Source: DATAEG01 sp963703085
GTDB taxonomy: Bacteria > Actinomycetota > Actinomycetes > Mycobacteriales > Jatrophihabitantaceae
Assembly (NCBI GenBank): GCA_963703085.1
Contig: OY969789.1
Span: 620,001-684,000 of the forward strand
Direction: 5' to 3'
DNA length: 64,000 bases
Shown here: piece by piece, positions 26,664-35,406 of the stretch
Numbering within the stretch: the first letter of the stretch is position 1
How the letters are laid out: every line of letters starts with the position of its first letter
Position numbers and translations under genes: made by a program
The notes under the pieces: model-generated
Told to the model about the DNA's origin: nothing
The model's input: the letters and a program-made list of their open reading frames with translations, nothing else
Databases searched by the model: none

Positions 26664-26794
26664 AACCGCACCCGACAACGCAACCCACGAGCCACGCATC
26701 TCGTCGCTGCCGTAGTAAACCGGAGCACGCGAGAACCGCACCCGACAACGCAACCCACAAGCCACGCATCCGTCGCTGCCGCAGTAAACCGGAC
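26664..26794. repeat. Two-copy direct repeat, period 70 bp
   Basis: Copy 1 (26664-26725) and copy 2 (26734-26794) share AACCGCACCCGACAACGCAA, then CCCAC(G/A)AGCCACGCATC, CGTCGCTGCCG and AGTAAACCGGA, with only a few differences. Fragments of the same words (GTAACCAGACAACCGCAGGA; AACAGCAACCCGACAGCGG) flank the pair, as if more copies once existed. It lies just after the 3' end of the sulfate operon. Confidence 0.8.
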
Positions 26795-26823
26795 CGAGCT
26801 GAAACAGCAACCCGACAGCGGCC

Positions 26824-27573
26824 TCAGCCGAACCGATCCCCTGACGCCGACGCGGACAACCCGGTCGTCCGGCGGACCGGCCGGCCTATGCGAGCACCCG
26901 AATAGCGAGCCAGCACAACCCGGGCGGTCACCTCGCTGTCCGCCAGCGTTCCGGCAGCGACGGTCGCGCCTGCTTCCCGTCCCTGGGCCAGGCCGCGATC
27001 GAGCAGCACACCAGGGGCGAGGAACCACGGCAGCACGCCCACCCGGCTACACCCGGTATCGCGCAGCGCCGCCACGGAACTCGCGACGTCTGGCGCCGCG
27101 CAGGTGACAAAACCGGGCCGCACAGGCAACTGCAGCCGCCGAGCAATCCGCACAGCGTGGTGTCGGACGGCGTCATTGGCATCGGCGTGCGTGCTGCCGG
27201 TCGCGGCGAGTACCCAGCCGTCCACCGGTTCCGCTTGCGCCGCCCGTTCCACCAGCACGTCGTCCAGATCGGAATCCGGTCCTAGGGTCGCGGTGATGGT
27301 GATGTGCATCCGACGATTGGCCAGTGCTGCTGTGCAGACCCGATCAGGGATGTCGGTTCGCGCGTGGAAGGCATTGCCCAACAGCAACGGCACGACCACC
27401 ACGTCCCCGGCCAGTCCGGCCAAAACTTGGTCCAAACTGGGCAGGGAGAGCTCGAGAAAGCAGAGTCGGACGTCCAGCCCCGGGCGCTGCGTCCGAACCC
27501 GATGCGCCAGAGCGTGCAGCGCGGCGGCCGAGCGCGGGTCGCGGCTGCCATGGCCGACCAGCACCAACGTCAT
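26824..27573 (-). CDS. Sirohydrochlorin chelatase-like protein (CbiX/SirB)
   Basis: 249 residues from the ATG at 27573, which overlaps the permease stop as ATGA. A tandem CbiX-type fold has a first active-site histidine in LVLVGHGSRDPRS and a second half starting at GWVLAATGSTHADAN. It would insert iron (or cobalt) into sirohydrochlorin. As the last gene of the sirA operon, and with cysG just upstream of that operon, it most likely completes siroheme for the sulfite reductase. Confidence 0.88.
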   Translation of the reverse strand: MTLVLVGHGSRDPRSAAALHALAHRVRTQRPGLDVRLCFLELSLPSLDQVLAGLAGDVVVVPLLLGNAFHARTDIPDRVCTAALANRRMHITITATLGPDSDLDDVLVERAAQAEPVDGWVLAATGSTHADANDAVRHHAVRIARRLQLPVRPGFVTCAAPDVASSVAALRDTGCSRVGVLPWFLAPGVLLDRGLAQGREAGATVAAGTLADSEVTARVVLARYSGARIGRPVRRTTGLSASASGDRFG

Positions 27574-28451
27574 AGTCCGGCTCCGGTCAGCCCGCGATTG
27601 CGCAACACGCGCCGTTCCAGCGGAGCGAACACCAGGAGATCCACGGCGATACCCACCATGAGCACCAGGACGATCGACGTGATGACCAGCGACATGTCGG
27701 ACAGGTCGCGGCCCTCGTTGAGCAGATGGCCGAGGCCGAGACCGAGACGCGGCGACAGGACGATGAGTTCGGCGGCCATCAACGACCGCCAGGAGAACGC
27801 CCAGCCCTGCTTCAAGCCTGAGACATAGGTCGGCAGCGCAGCGGGCAGCAGCACGTAGCGGATCTGCTGCCACCGGCTGGCGCCCAGGACCCGGCCGGCT
27901 CGGATCAGCAGCGGTGGCGTCTGGTCCAGCCCGCCGATCAGCCCCATCGCGATGGACGGGACTGCGCCCAGCAGGATCACCGCGTAGATGGTGGCGTTGG
28001 AGAGGTGGAACCACACCACCGCGGCGGGCACCCAGGCCACCGAGGGCAGCGACTGCATCGCCGAGAGCAATGGCCGGAACGCCTTGCGCAGCAAGGAGAT
28101 CTGCCCCACCACCACGCCGATGACGGTGCCGACGACGAGTGCGATCAGGAATCCCAGCACGCCCCGGCGCAGGCTGGTCCACATGGCCTGAACGGCATCG
28201 CCGTTCTCGAACTCCTGACGCAGGGTGCGCCACACGTCGGCCGGTCCGGGCAGGACGTAGTCCGGCTTCACCTTGGCGAGCACGACCAGCTCCCAGATAC
28301 CGACCAGGAGCAGCACCGCACCGACGGGGGCCAGCACAGCCACCCAGTCGATGCGCCCGCGCGTTGTCCCGGTGGCATCCAGCGCGTCCAGTCCGGAGGC
28401 AACCGCCGCGTCGTCCGGACTGAGCACGGACGGGTCAGCCACCGTTGCCAT
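27570..28451 (-). CDS. ABC importer permease (SsuC/TauC type)
   Basis: 293 residues from the ATG at 28451, preceded by GAGGAG eight bases upstream. An N-terminal cytoplasmic tail is followed by six membrane segments. The BPD_transp_1 EAA-type loop is RAGRVLGASRWQQIRYVLLPAALPTYVSGLKQG. Close in type to sulfonate, taurine and nitrate permeases. Its start overlaps the ATPase gene, and the ATGA at its end couples it to the chelatase. Confidence 0.9.
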   Translation of the reverse strand: MATVADPSVLSPDDAAVASGLDALDATGTTRGRIDWVAVLAPVGAVLLLVGIWELVVLAKVKPDYVLPGPADVWRTLRQEFENGDAVQAMWTSLRRGVLGFLIALVVGTVIGVVVGQISLLRKAFRPLLSAMQSLPSVAWVPAAVVWFHLSNATIYAVILLGAVPSIAMGLIGGLDQTPPLLIRAGRVLGASRWQQIRYVLLPAALPTYVSGLKQGWAFSWRSLMAAELIVLSPRLGLGLGHLLNEGRDLSDMSLVITSIVLVLMVGIAVDLLVFAPLERRVLRNRGLTGAGL

Positions 28452-29229
28452 GGCGGCCGATCTCCTCACGCAGCCGGGCGGTTATCTCCCGCGAGAGGGC
28501 GCTGACCCCGACGTCCTCGATAGCCCGCGGGTGCTCCAGCTGCACCTGCCATTCCTGCACCACCCGTCCGGGACGCGAGCTCAGCAACACCACTCGCTGA
28601 CCCAGCCGCGCCGCCTCGCGGACGTTGTGGGTGACGAACACGATGGTGATGCCGGTGCGTTGCCACAACGCGATGAGCTCGCTGTGCAGCACGTCGCGGG
28701 TGATCGCGTCGAGTGCTGCGAACGGCTCGTCCATCAGCAGCACCGATGCGTCCTGGGACAGACTGCGTGCCAGGGCGACCCGCTGCCGCTGCCCGCCGGA
28801 GAGCTCGTGCGCCCGGCGATCCGCGACGTTGCCGAGCTGGACGAGCTCGAGCAGTTCGCGGGCCCGTTTCCGTCGCTGCACACGGCCGACCTTGCGCAGC
28901 TTCAACGCGAGTTCGACGTTGCCGGCAGCGGTGAGCCACGGGAACAGCGCCGCCTCTTGGAACATCAGCGCCGGTTGCCCACCGAGTACCGAGACCGTCC
29001 CGCTGGTCGGCTTGTCCAATCCTGCGATCAGCGACAGCAGCGTCGACTTGCCGCATCCCGACGCGCCGACCACGGTCACCAGCTCGCCCGGCGCGACGTT
29101 CAGCTCGATCCCGTCGAGTGCCGCCACCGCAGCAGTGCCTCGACCGAACACGCGCCGCACCCCGTGCAGCGCGACCTGCGGGATGTGCGTGGCTGGCGAC
29201 GCTCCGGCGCGCTGCAGAGTAGCGGTCAT
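28435..29229 (-). CDS. ABC importer ATPase (SsuB/TauB type)
   Basis: 264 residues from the ATG at 29229. Walker A is VVGASGCGKSTLL, the Q-loop FQEAALFPWLT, the signature ELSGGQRQRVALARSL, Walker B VLLMDEPFAALD, and the H-loop FVTHNVREA. This is the nitrate/sulfonate/taurine importer subgroup. It overlaps the binding-protein gene by ATGA. Upstream in-frame codons to 29508 do not look conserved and lie inside that gene. Confidence 0.93.
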   Translation of the reverse strand: MTATLQRAGASPATHIPQVALHGVRRVFGRGTAAVAALDGIELNVAPGELVTVVGASGCGKSTLLSLIAGLDKPTSGTVSVLGGQPALMFQEAALFPWLTAAGNVELALKLRKVGRVQRRKRARELLELVQLGNVADRRAHELSGGQRQRVALARSLSQDASVLLMDEPFAALDAITRDVLHSELIALWQRTGITIVFVTHNVREAARLGQRVVLLSSRPGRVVQEWQVQLEHPRAIEDVGVSALSREITARLREEIGRHGNGG

Positions 29230-30323
29230 GGCTGAGTCCCGTCTTCGCCCAGGCCATCGGCGGACACCGTCGGTTTGCCGGCCGCCTTCAGCACGTTGTT
29301 CAACAGTTTCAGGTCGTAGATGCCGGTAAGGTCCGGCACGCTTTTCGCGGTCCCTGCCTTCACTGCGTGTTCCGCCGACTCCTTCAACGTCGCCGCGTAC
29401 GGATCCCAGCCGACGGTGAGATTGCTCAGCGCCCGGGTGATCACCGCATCGGACAATGCCTTGCCGCTGAGCTTCTTCAGCTCCTGGTTGAGCGTCGTCT
29501 TCGCCCACGTTTTGTCGTCATTGATCTTGTCGACGGTGTCGACGTGCGCGCGCAGGATCGCTTCGACGGTGTCGGGGTGCTGGTCGAGGAACTTCTTCGA
29601 CACCAACAGATTCGTCGTCACGAACTGTCCATGCGGCCACAACGTGCGCTCGTCGACCAGCGTCTTGGCGCCGGCTTCGACGACGAGCCGAGATGCCCAT
29701 GGCTCGGGCAGCCAGCCGCCATCCACCTGACCTTGTTTGAACAGGTCCAGCGTCTGCGAATTGTCCTGCGCGACCACAGTGACGTCGCTGCCGCCGGTGG
29801 TGTCGGTCTTCAGGCCGTGGTCGGCGAGGAAGGCCCGGAGCGCGACATCCTGGGTGTTGCCCAGTTGCGGCGACGCGATCGTCTTGCCCTTGAGGTCGGC
29901 GATCGAGGTGATGCTCGGCTTCACCACCAGCGACGCGCCGCCCGAGGCACCGCCGGCGATCAGCCGGACCGCCTCGCCATGCGTTTTCTGGTAGGCGTTG
30001 ATCGCCGGACTGGGCCCGAGGTAGGCCACGTCGATCGCGCCGGAGAGCAACGCCTCGACCTCGGCCGGCCCCGCGTTGAAGATCTCCGTGTCGAGCTTGG
30101 TCTTGCCCAACGCCCGCTGGAACGCGCCGTCGGCCACGCCGAGCACCGGCACGGCATGCGTGACGTTGGCGAAGTAGCCGACGCGCACCTTGCTGGCCGG
30201 TCCTTCGTCCTTCTTCGCGGCGCTGCTGGACGAGCAGGCTACGGCCAGGCCGAGCACGAGCGGCAGTGCAAGCAGCGCAGCGAGCGAGCGTCGGATTCGG
30301 TGCTGGTGCGGACGTGCGGTCAT
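29226..30323 (-). CDS. ABC importer substrate-binding lipoprotein (sulfonate/sulfate-ester type)
   Basis: 365 residues from the ATG at 30323, with AGGAGA upstream. The signal peptide ends in the lipobox LAVACSSSS. The periplasmic-binding fold of the SsuA/NMT1 type shows KVRVGYFANVTHAVPVLGVADG, GAIDVAYLGPSPAINAY and DVALRAFLADHG. Actinobacterial homologues next to cysND are usually annotated as aliphatic sulfonate binders. The ligand is inferred from its place inside the sulfate operon. Confidence 0.9.
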   Translation of the reverse strand: MTARPHQHRIRRSLAALLALPLVLGLAVACSSSSAAKKDEGPASKVRVGYFANVTHAVPVLGVADGAFQRALGKTKLDTEIFNAGPAEVEALLSGAIDVAYLGPSPAINAYQKTHGEAVRLIAGGASGGASLVVKPSITSIADLKGKTIASPQLGNTQDVALRAFLADHGLKTDTTGGSDVTVVAQDNSQTLDLFKQGQVDGGWLPEPWASRLVVEAGAKTLVDERTLWPHGQFVTTNLLVSKKFLDQHPDTVEAILRAHVDTVDKINDDKTWAKTTLNQELKKLSGKALSDAVITRALSNLTVGWDPYAATLKESAEHAVKAGTAKSVPDLTGIYDLKLLNNVLKAAGKPTVSADGLGEDGTQP

Positions 30324-31687
30324 GACGGTTCTCCTGGGGACGTGGCGACATGGGCGGCGGGCTCGGCTCGGTGAGGAGCCGCCGTACACCGCGCCGCCGC
30401 GTCAGCCGATTTGGCGAGTCCCCAGGCCGCGTCGCCCACCATTCCGGCCGCCAGGGTCGCGCCGGTGTCCGGGTCGATGACCAGGAAGCCGCCGGTGCTC
30501 CGGTTCGCGCTGTAGTCGTCGACCGCGACGGGTTCGGCGAGGCGCACCGAGATCCGAGCGATGTCGTTCAGCTGCACCGGCGCGGCTGCGACCACCCACG
30601 CGTGCTCGTCGAGATCCCAGCGCTGCGTCGCGGCGGACAGCATGCCGCGGGCGACGGCGGTACCCGCTTTGACCAGCACCCGCTGGCGATCACGTCCGGG
30701 CACCTCGGCCAGCCAGCACACCAGCCCGTCGACGGCATCGATCACCCGCGGCGGGTCGTCTGGATGCGCCAGAATTTCGCCGCGGCCGATGTCGAACTCG
30801 TCGGCCAACCGGACGGTCACCGACTGCCCGGCCACGGCGGTGCGCTCGGCACCGGTCGGGGTGTCGATGGCGACCACCCGCGAGCGCACCCCGCTCGGCA
30901 GGGCCACGATCTCGTCGCCGACGCTCACTGCCCCGGACGCCAGCCGCCCGGCCAGACCGCGGTAGTCGGGATGCGCTGCGGTACGCGGCCGCAGCACCAA
31001 CTGCACGGGTAGGCGAAACGGCGCCAGCTCCGCGCCGACGGTGCCGTCCAGTTCTTCCAGCAGGGTGAGCAGCGGCGGCCCGGCGTACCAGCCCGGGCCG
31101 GCCACGGCGACGTTCTCGCCGGTCAGGGCGGAGATCGGCACCACGTGTGAGTCGGTCAAGCCGACCGATCCGGCCAGCTGCCGAATGTCGGCGGCCACCG
31201 CATCGAAACGGTCCCTGCGCCAGCCGACGGCATCCATCTTGTTCACCGCGAACACCACCTGCGGCACCCGCAACAGTGCCATCACCGCGACATGCCGTCG
31301 GGTCTGGACGCTCACCCCGTTGCGTGCATCGACGAGAATCAACGCCGCGTCCGCGGTGGAAGCACCGGTCACCGTGTTGCGGGTGTACTGCACGTGACCC
31401 GGCGTGTCGGCGAGGATGAACGACCGGTGCGGCGTCGCGAAGTAGCGGTAGGCGACGTCGATGGTGATGCCCTGCTCCCGCTCGGCGCGCAAACCGTCGG
31501 TGAGCAGAGCGAGATCGAATTCGCCGGCGCCGCGGTCGCGACTGGCCCGCTCGATCGCCTCGTGCTGGTCGGCCAGGATCGACTTGGTGTCCACCAGCAA
31601 CCGTCCGACCAACGTGGACTTGCCGTCGTCGACGGAGCCGGCCACCACCAGCCGCAGCGGCGCCAGTGTTTGCACAGGCACCGTCAT
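30320..31687 (-). CDS. cysN: Sulfate adenylyltransferase subunit 1 (GTPase)
   Basis: 455 residues from the ATG at 31687. G1 is GSVDDGKSTLVGRLL, G3 DTPGH, G4 NKMD and G5 SALTG, followed by EF-Tu-like beta-barrel domains. It uses GTP hydrolysis to drive APS formation by CysD. No C-terminal APS kinase domain is present, so this is CysN rather than a CysNC fusion. It shares one base with the cysD stop and overlaps the binding-protein gene by ATGA. Confidence 0.96.
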   Translation of the reverse strand: MTVPVQTLAPLRLVVAGSVDDGKSTLVGRLLVDTKSILADQHEAIERASRDRGAGEFDLALLTDGLRAEREQGITIDVAYRYFATPHRSFILADTPGHVQYTRNTVTGASTADAALILVDARNGVSVQTRRHVAVMALLRVPQVVFAVNKMDAVGWRRDRFDAVAADIRQLAGSVGLTDSHVVPISALTGENVAVAGPGWYAGPPLLTLLEELDGTVGAELAPFRLPVQLVLRPRTAAHPDYRGLAGRLASGAVSVGDEIVALPSGVRSRVVAIDTPTGAERTAVAGQSVTVRLADEFDIGRGEILAHPDDPPRVIDAVDGLVCWLAEVPGRDRQRVLVKAGTAVARGMLSAATQRWDLDEHAWVVAAAPVQLNDIARISVRLAEPVAVDDYSANRSTGGFLVIDPDTGATLAAGMVGDAAWGLAKSADAAARCTAAPHRAEPAAHVATSPGEPS

Positions 31688-32613
31688 CAGAAGTAGCCCT
31701 CGCGCTTGCGATCTTCCATCGCGGCTTCGCTGAGCTTGTCGTCGGCGCGTGACGCACCACGCTCGGTGATCCGGCTGACCGAGATCTCGGCGATCACGTC
31801 GCCGACCGTCGCCGCGTCGGACTCCACCGCACCGGTGCAGGAACCGTCGCCGACGGTCCGGTAGCGCACCGTGCGGCGGTGCACCGTCTCGCCCGGCCGC
31901 GGGCCACCCCACGGCCCGGAGCTGAGCAGCATGCCGTCGCGCAGATAGACGTCGCGCTGGTGCGTGAAGTAGATCGACGGCAAGTCGATGCTCTCGGCCT
32001 CGATGTAGCGCCAGACATCGAGTTCTGTCCAGTTGGAGATCGGGAACACCCGGGTGTGCTCCCCGGGCGCGTGCCGGCCGTTGTACATGGTCCACAGCTC
32101 CGGTCGCTGCCGGCGCGGGTCCCAGCCGCCGAACGCGTCCCGGATGGAGAAGATGCGTTCCTTCGCCCGCGCCTTGTCCTCGTCGCGGCGGCCACCACCG
32201 AGTACTGCGTCGAACTTCTGCTCGGCGATGGTGTCGACCAGCGGCACGCTCTGCAACGGGTTGCGGGTGCCGTCGGGCCGCTCGGTCAGCCGGCCGTCGG
32301 CGAGCCAGTCCGCCACCTGCGCGACGACCAGCCGGTGCCCACCGGCGGCCACGGTCTCGTCCCGGAAGGTCAACACTTCCGGGAAGTTGTGACCGGTGTC
32401 GACGTGCAGCAGCGTGATCGGCAGCGGCGCCGGCCAGACCGCCTTCCGGGCCAGGTGCAGGAGCACCGCCGAGTCTTTGCCGCCGGAGAACAGCAGCGCC
32501 GGCCGGTCGAACTCGGCGACGACCTCGCGGATGATCTGGATGGCCTCGGCCTCCAGCTCCCGGATCGCTCCGCCCGCGCGGTCGACGTTCTTACGTTCGA
32601 GTGTTGTCGTCAT
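31687..32613 (-). CDS. cysD: Sulfate adenylyltransferase subunit 2
   Basis: 308 residues. The PP-loop ALLFSGGKDSAVLLHLA is followed by the CysD-specific block DAVLGGGRRDEDKARAKERIFS and the C-terminal KLSEAAMEDRKREGYF. It adenylates sulfate to APS in complex with CysN. The spacer before its start (32614-32692) contains a conspicuous hairpin element, the only non-overlapping junction inside this operon. Confidence 0.97.
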   Translation of the reverse strand: MTTTLERKNVDRAGGAIRELEAEAIQIIREVVAEFDRPALLFSGGKDSAVLLHLARKAVWPAPLPITLLHVDTGHNFPEVLTFRDETVAAGGHRLVVAQVADWLADGRLTERPDGTRNPLQSVPLVDTIAEQKFDAVLGGGRRDEDKARAKERIFSIRDAFGGWDPRRQRPELWTMYNGRHAPGEHTRVFPISNWTELDVWRYIEAESIDLPSIYFTHQRDVYLRDGMLLSSGPWGGPRPGETVHRRTVRYRTVGDGSCTGAVESDAATVGDVIAEISVSRITERGASRADDKLSEAAMEDRKREGYF

Positions 32614-32644
32614 CGAAGCGTCCCTGGTGTGCCGGTTTCGGGGT

Positions 32645-32689
32645 CCCCGCGAAAACGCGGAGTGCTTTTCGCGGAGCGTTTTCGTGGGG
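32645..32689 (-). promoter_or_regulatory. Mutually exclusive hairpins between cysH and cysD
   Basis: CCCCGCGAAAACGC (32645-32658) pairs with GCGTTTTCGTGGGG (32676-32689), 13 of 14 positions by Watson-Crick. CCGCGAAAA (32647-32655) alternatively pairs perfectly with TTTTCGCGG (32666-32674). The two stems share a strand, so only one can form. It could be a processing or attenuation element setting cysH versus cysDN levels, or simply an intra-operon terminator. Confidence 0.5.
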
Positions 32690-32692
32690 TAA

Positions 32693-33388
32693 TCACAGGT
32701 GGATGCCGCATTCGGTTTTCTCCGTGCTGGACCAACGGCCGGCGCGCGGGTCCTCGCCGGGCTTGACCGCGCGGGTGCACGGCGCGCAACCGATCGACGG
32801 ATACCCCTTGCGTAGCAGGGGATTCACGATCACGTCGTGCTCCGCGATGTACTCCTCCAGGTCGTCATCGGTCCACGCGGCGAGCGGCGAGATCTTGACC
32901 ATGTCGCGCTTCTCGTCGTAGCCGATGACCGGCGTGTTGGCCCGCGTCGGCGCTTCGACGCGCCGCACACCGGTGGCCCACGCGTCGTAGTTCGCCAAGG
33001 CGGCGTCCAGCGGAGCGGTCTTGCGCATCGCGCAGCACAGGTCAGGGTTGCGCTCGTGCAGCCGGGCACCGAATTCGGCGTCCTGTTCGGGGACGGTCCG
33101 AGTTGCTGTCAGGTTCAGCACCGTCAACTGGTAGGTCTCGGCGACCAGGTCACGCGTCGCGATCGTCTCGGCGAAGTGGTAACCGGTGTCGAGGAACAGC
33201 AGATCGGCATCGGGCGCAGCGCGACGGGCCAGATGTGGCAGCACGGCGTCCTGCATGGACGCGGCGATCGCAAACCGGCCACCGAAGGTCTCGGCTGCCC
33301 AACCGATCACGTCGACTGCCGGCGCGTCGCGCAGCTCGGCGTCGGCCCGGTCCGCGAGTGCGCGCAGGTCCATCTTTTGCGCTGTCAT
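32693..33388 (-). CDS. cysH: Adenylylsulfate (APS) reductase
   Basis: 231 residues from the ATG at 33388. The Fe-S cluster cysteines Cys118-Cys119 and Cys201/Cys204 (GCAPC) are present, which marks the assimilatory APS reductase rather than the PAPS enzyme. The catalytic Cys227 is in the C-terminal ECGIHL. LFLDTGYHFAETIATRD is the PP-loop-like region. It reduces APS to sulfite using thioredoxin. Consistent with this, no cysC kinase is present in the operon. Confidence 0.96.
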   Translation of the reverse strand: MTAQKMDLRALADRADAELRDAPAVDVIGWAAETFGGRFAIAASMQDAVLPHLARRAAPDADLLFLDTGYHFAETIATRDLVAETYQLTVLNLTATRTVPEQDAEFGARLHERNPDLCCAMRKTAPLDAALANYDAWATGVRRVEAPTRANTPVIGYDEKRDMVKISPLAAWTDDDLEEYIAEHDVIVNPLLRKGYPSIGCAPCTRAVKPGEDPRAGRWSSTEKTECGIHL

Positions 33389-33603
33389 CCGGTCACCAGG
33401 GCCCGGCTCAGCCCGACGAAGCTGACGACGAATACCCGGGCACAGCCGACACACCGCCACGCGGCGCGCGGCTCGGCCTCCGGCCGCAGGTCCTCTTCGC
33501 CACAGAACGGGCAGTAGTACGGCACGGCGCGTTGCGTACCGTGCCCCGGTGCGGCCGGCTCGTCCGCGCCGCCGCGCGGGTCGGCGATCGGGGGCCGGCT
33601 CAT
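33385..33603 (-). CDS. Small zinc-ribbon protein of the sirA-cysH operon
   Basis: 72 residues from the ATG at 33603, which overlaps the sirA stop; its own stop overlaps the cysH start as ATGA. The C-terminal part has two Cys pairs, YYCPFCGEED and WRCVGCARVF, forming a zinc ribbon. Small proteins like this are commonly seen between sulfite reductase and cysH in actinobacteria. Their role is unknown; metal or redox assistance to the reductases is a guess. Confidence 0.82.
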   Translation of the reverse strand: MSRPPIADPRGGADEPAAPGHGTQRAVPYYCPFCGEEDLRPEAEPRAAWRCVGCARVFVVSFVGLSRALVTG

Positions 33604-35276
33604 CGAAGATCTCCGTCGTCCGCGCGGGCGACCCACTCCGCGAAGCGTTCTCCGTCGCGGCGTTGCTCGGCGAAAGAGCGCACGATCCGCTCGACGTAGT
33701 CACCGAGCTCACTGCTGGCGACTTTGTGACCGCGCAGTTTCCGACCGAATCCGGCGTCCAACCCGAGACCGCCGCCCAGATGCACCTGAAAGCCCTCCAC
33801 CTGTCGGCCGTCGCCGTCGACCACGAGCTGGCCCTTCAAGCCGATGTCGGCTGTCTGGATCCGCGCGCAGGAGTTCGGGCACCCATTCAGATGGACGGCA
33901 ATCGGCTGGTCCAGCTCGATAGCTGCCAGCCGCTCCTCCAGCTCCTCGACGAGCTGATGGGCGCGGGCCTTCGTCTCAACGATGGCCAACTTGCAGAACT
34001 CGATGCCGGTGCACGCCATCACGCTGCGCCGCCAGGTGGACGGACGCGCCTGCAGACCGAGGTCGGCCAGGTTGGCGATCAACGTCTCCACCCGGTCCGC
34101 GTCGACGTCGAGCACGAGCAGCTTCTGCAACGGGGTCAGCCGCACCCGTTGACTCCCGGCTGCCTCTGCCGACTCGGCGACCGACAGCAACGCCTTGCCG
34201 GTAACTCTTCCGGCCACCGGTGCGAAGCCCACGTAGGAGCGGCCGTCGCGCTGCCGGTGCACGCCGATGTGATCGATCGGATGGTCCGGGACGGACGCGG
34301 CCGGGCCGTCAGCGAGGCGCCGGCGCAGGTACTGCGTTTCCAACACCTCGCGGAACTTCTCCGTACCCCAGTCGGCGACCAGGAACTTCAGCCGAGCGCG
34401 GTGCCGCAGCCGCCGGTATCCGTAGTCGCGGAAGATCTGCACGACGCCGTGCCACACGTCGGGGACCTCAGCCAGCGACACCCACGCACCGAGTCGCTGA
34501 GTGAGCATCGGATTGGTCGACAGCCCGCCGCCGACGAGCACGTCGAACCCCGGTCCCAGTTCGGGGTGCTCGACACCGACGAAGGCCACATCGTTGATCT
34601 CCGGCACGGTGTCGGCCAACCAGGAGATCGCGGTCTTGAACTTGCGCGGCAGGTTGGCCAGCGACGGGTCGCCGATGAACCGCTGCTTGATCTCGGTGAT
34701 GGCCGGCGTGCCGTCCAGCACCTCATCGGCGCTGATCCCGGCCACCGGTGAGCCGAGGATCACCCGCGGGACGTCGCCGCACGCCTCGGTCGTGGACAGC
34801 CCGACTGCCTCCAAACGGCGCCAGATCTCCGGGACGTCCTCCACCCGGATCCAGTGCAGCTGGATGTTCTGCCGATCGGTGATGTCGGCGGTGTCCCGCG
34901 CGAACTCGACCGAGATCTGTGCGATGACGCGCAGCTGTTCGGTGCTCAGCGCGCCCCCGTCGATCCGAACACGCATCATGAAGAACTCGTCGTCCAGCTC
35001 TTCGGGCTCGAGGGTGGCGGTCTTACCGCCGTCGATGCCTGGCTTGCGCTGCGTGTACAGGCCCCACCAGCGGAACCGGCCGCGTAGGTCGGCGGGGTCG
35101 ATCGAGGCGAACCCACCGTGCGCGTAGATCGTCTCGATGCGAGCGCGCACGTTCAGCCCGTTGTCGTCCTTCTTCCCCTGCTCGTTCTTGTTCAGCGGCT
35201 CGCGGTAACCCAGCGCCCATTGACCGTTGCCGCGGTTGGACGCGGGGCGGCGGGCGGACGGGACGGTGGCAGTCAT
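33600..35276 (-). CDS. sirA: Ferredoxin-dependent assimilatory sulfite reductase
   Basis: 558 residues from the ATG at 35276. Two ferredoxin-like half-repeats are joined to the siroheme/4Fe-4S domains. The shared cluster ligands are Cys422 and Cys428 (ACTGIEFCKLA) and Cys466 and Cys470 (NGCPNSCAR). DRQNIQLHWI and TTEACGDVPRVILGSP are typical NIR_SIR segments. It makes sulfide from sulfite by six-electron reduction. It is the first structural gene of the operon and is preceded by a leader peptide and a hairpin. Confidence 0.95.
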   Translation of the reverse strand: MTATVPSARRPASNRGNGQWALGYREPLNKNEQGKKDDNGLNVRARIETIYAHGGFASIDPADLRGRFRWWGLYTQRKPGIDGGKTATLEPEELDDEFFMMRVRIDGGALSTEQLRVIAQISVEFARDTADITDRQNIQLHWIRVEDVPEIWRRLEAVGLSTTEACGDVPRVILGSPVAGISADEVLDGTPAITEIKQRFIGDPSLANLPRKFKTAISWLADTVPEINDVAFVGVEHPELGPGFDVLVGGGLSTNPMLTQRLGAWVSLAEVPDVWHGVVQIFRDYGYRRLRHRARLKFLVADWGTEKFREVLETQYLRRRLADGPAASVPDHPIDHIGVHRQRDGRSYVGFAPVAGRVTGKALLSVAESAEAAGSQRVRLTPLQKLLVLDVDADRVETLIANLADLGLQARPSTWRRSVMACTGIEFCKLAIVETKARAHQLVEELEERLAAIELDQPIAVHLNGCPNSCARIQTADIGLKGQLVVDGDGRQVEGFQVHLGGGLGLDAGFGRKLRGHKVASSELGDYVERIVRSFAEQRRDGERFAEWVARADDGDLR

Positions 35277-35329
35277 CGATGCGGCTCCGGCGTTGCTGGT
35301 TCGGGGTCACCAGACGCCGGGCCACGCTG

Positions 35330-35358
35330 CACCGGTGCGCGTCAATGGGCACACGGTG
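35330..35358 (-). promoter_or_regulatory. Hairpin between the leader peptide and sirA
   Basis: On the transcribed strand CACCGTGTGC pairs with GCGCACCGGTG with one bulged C and an eight-base loop. It lies about 50 bases after the leader stop and 54 before sirA. It may act as the attenuating structure in a leader-controlled mechanism, but no U-tract follows. Confidence 0.4.
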
Positions 35359-35406
35359 AATCCAGCGCGCTCGGCGCCGGATCAGGAAGAAATCGGTCGG
35401 CGCGAG

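Noticed and set aside
26664..26794. CRISPR array
   Set aside because: Only two copies, long units without distinct spacers, and no cas genes in the window.
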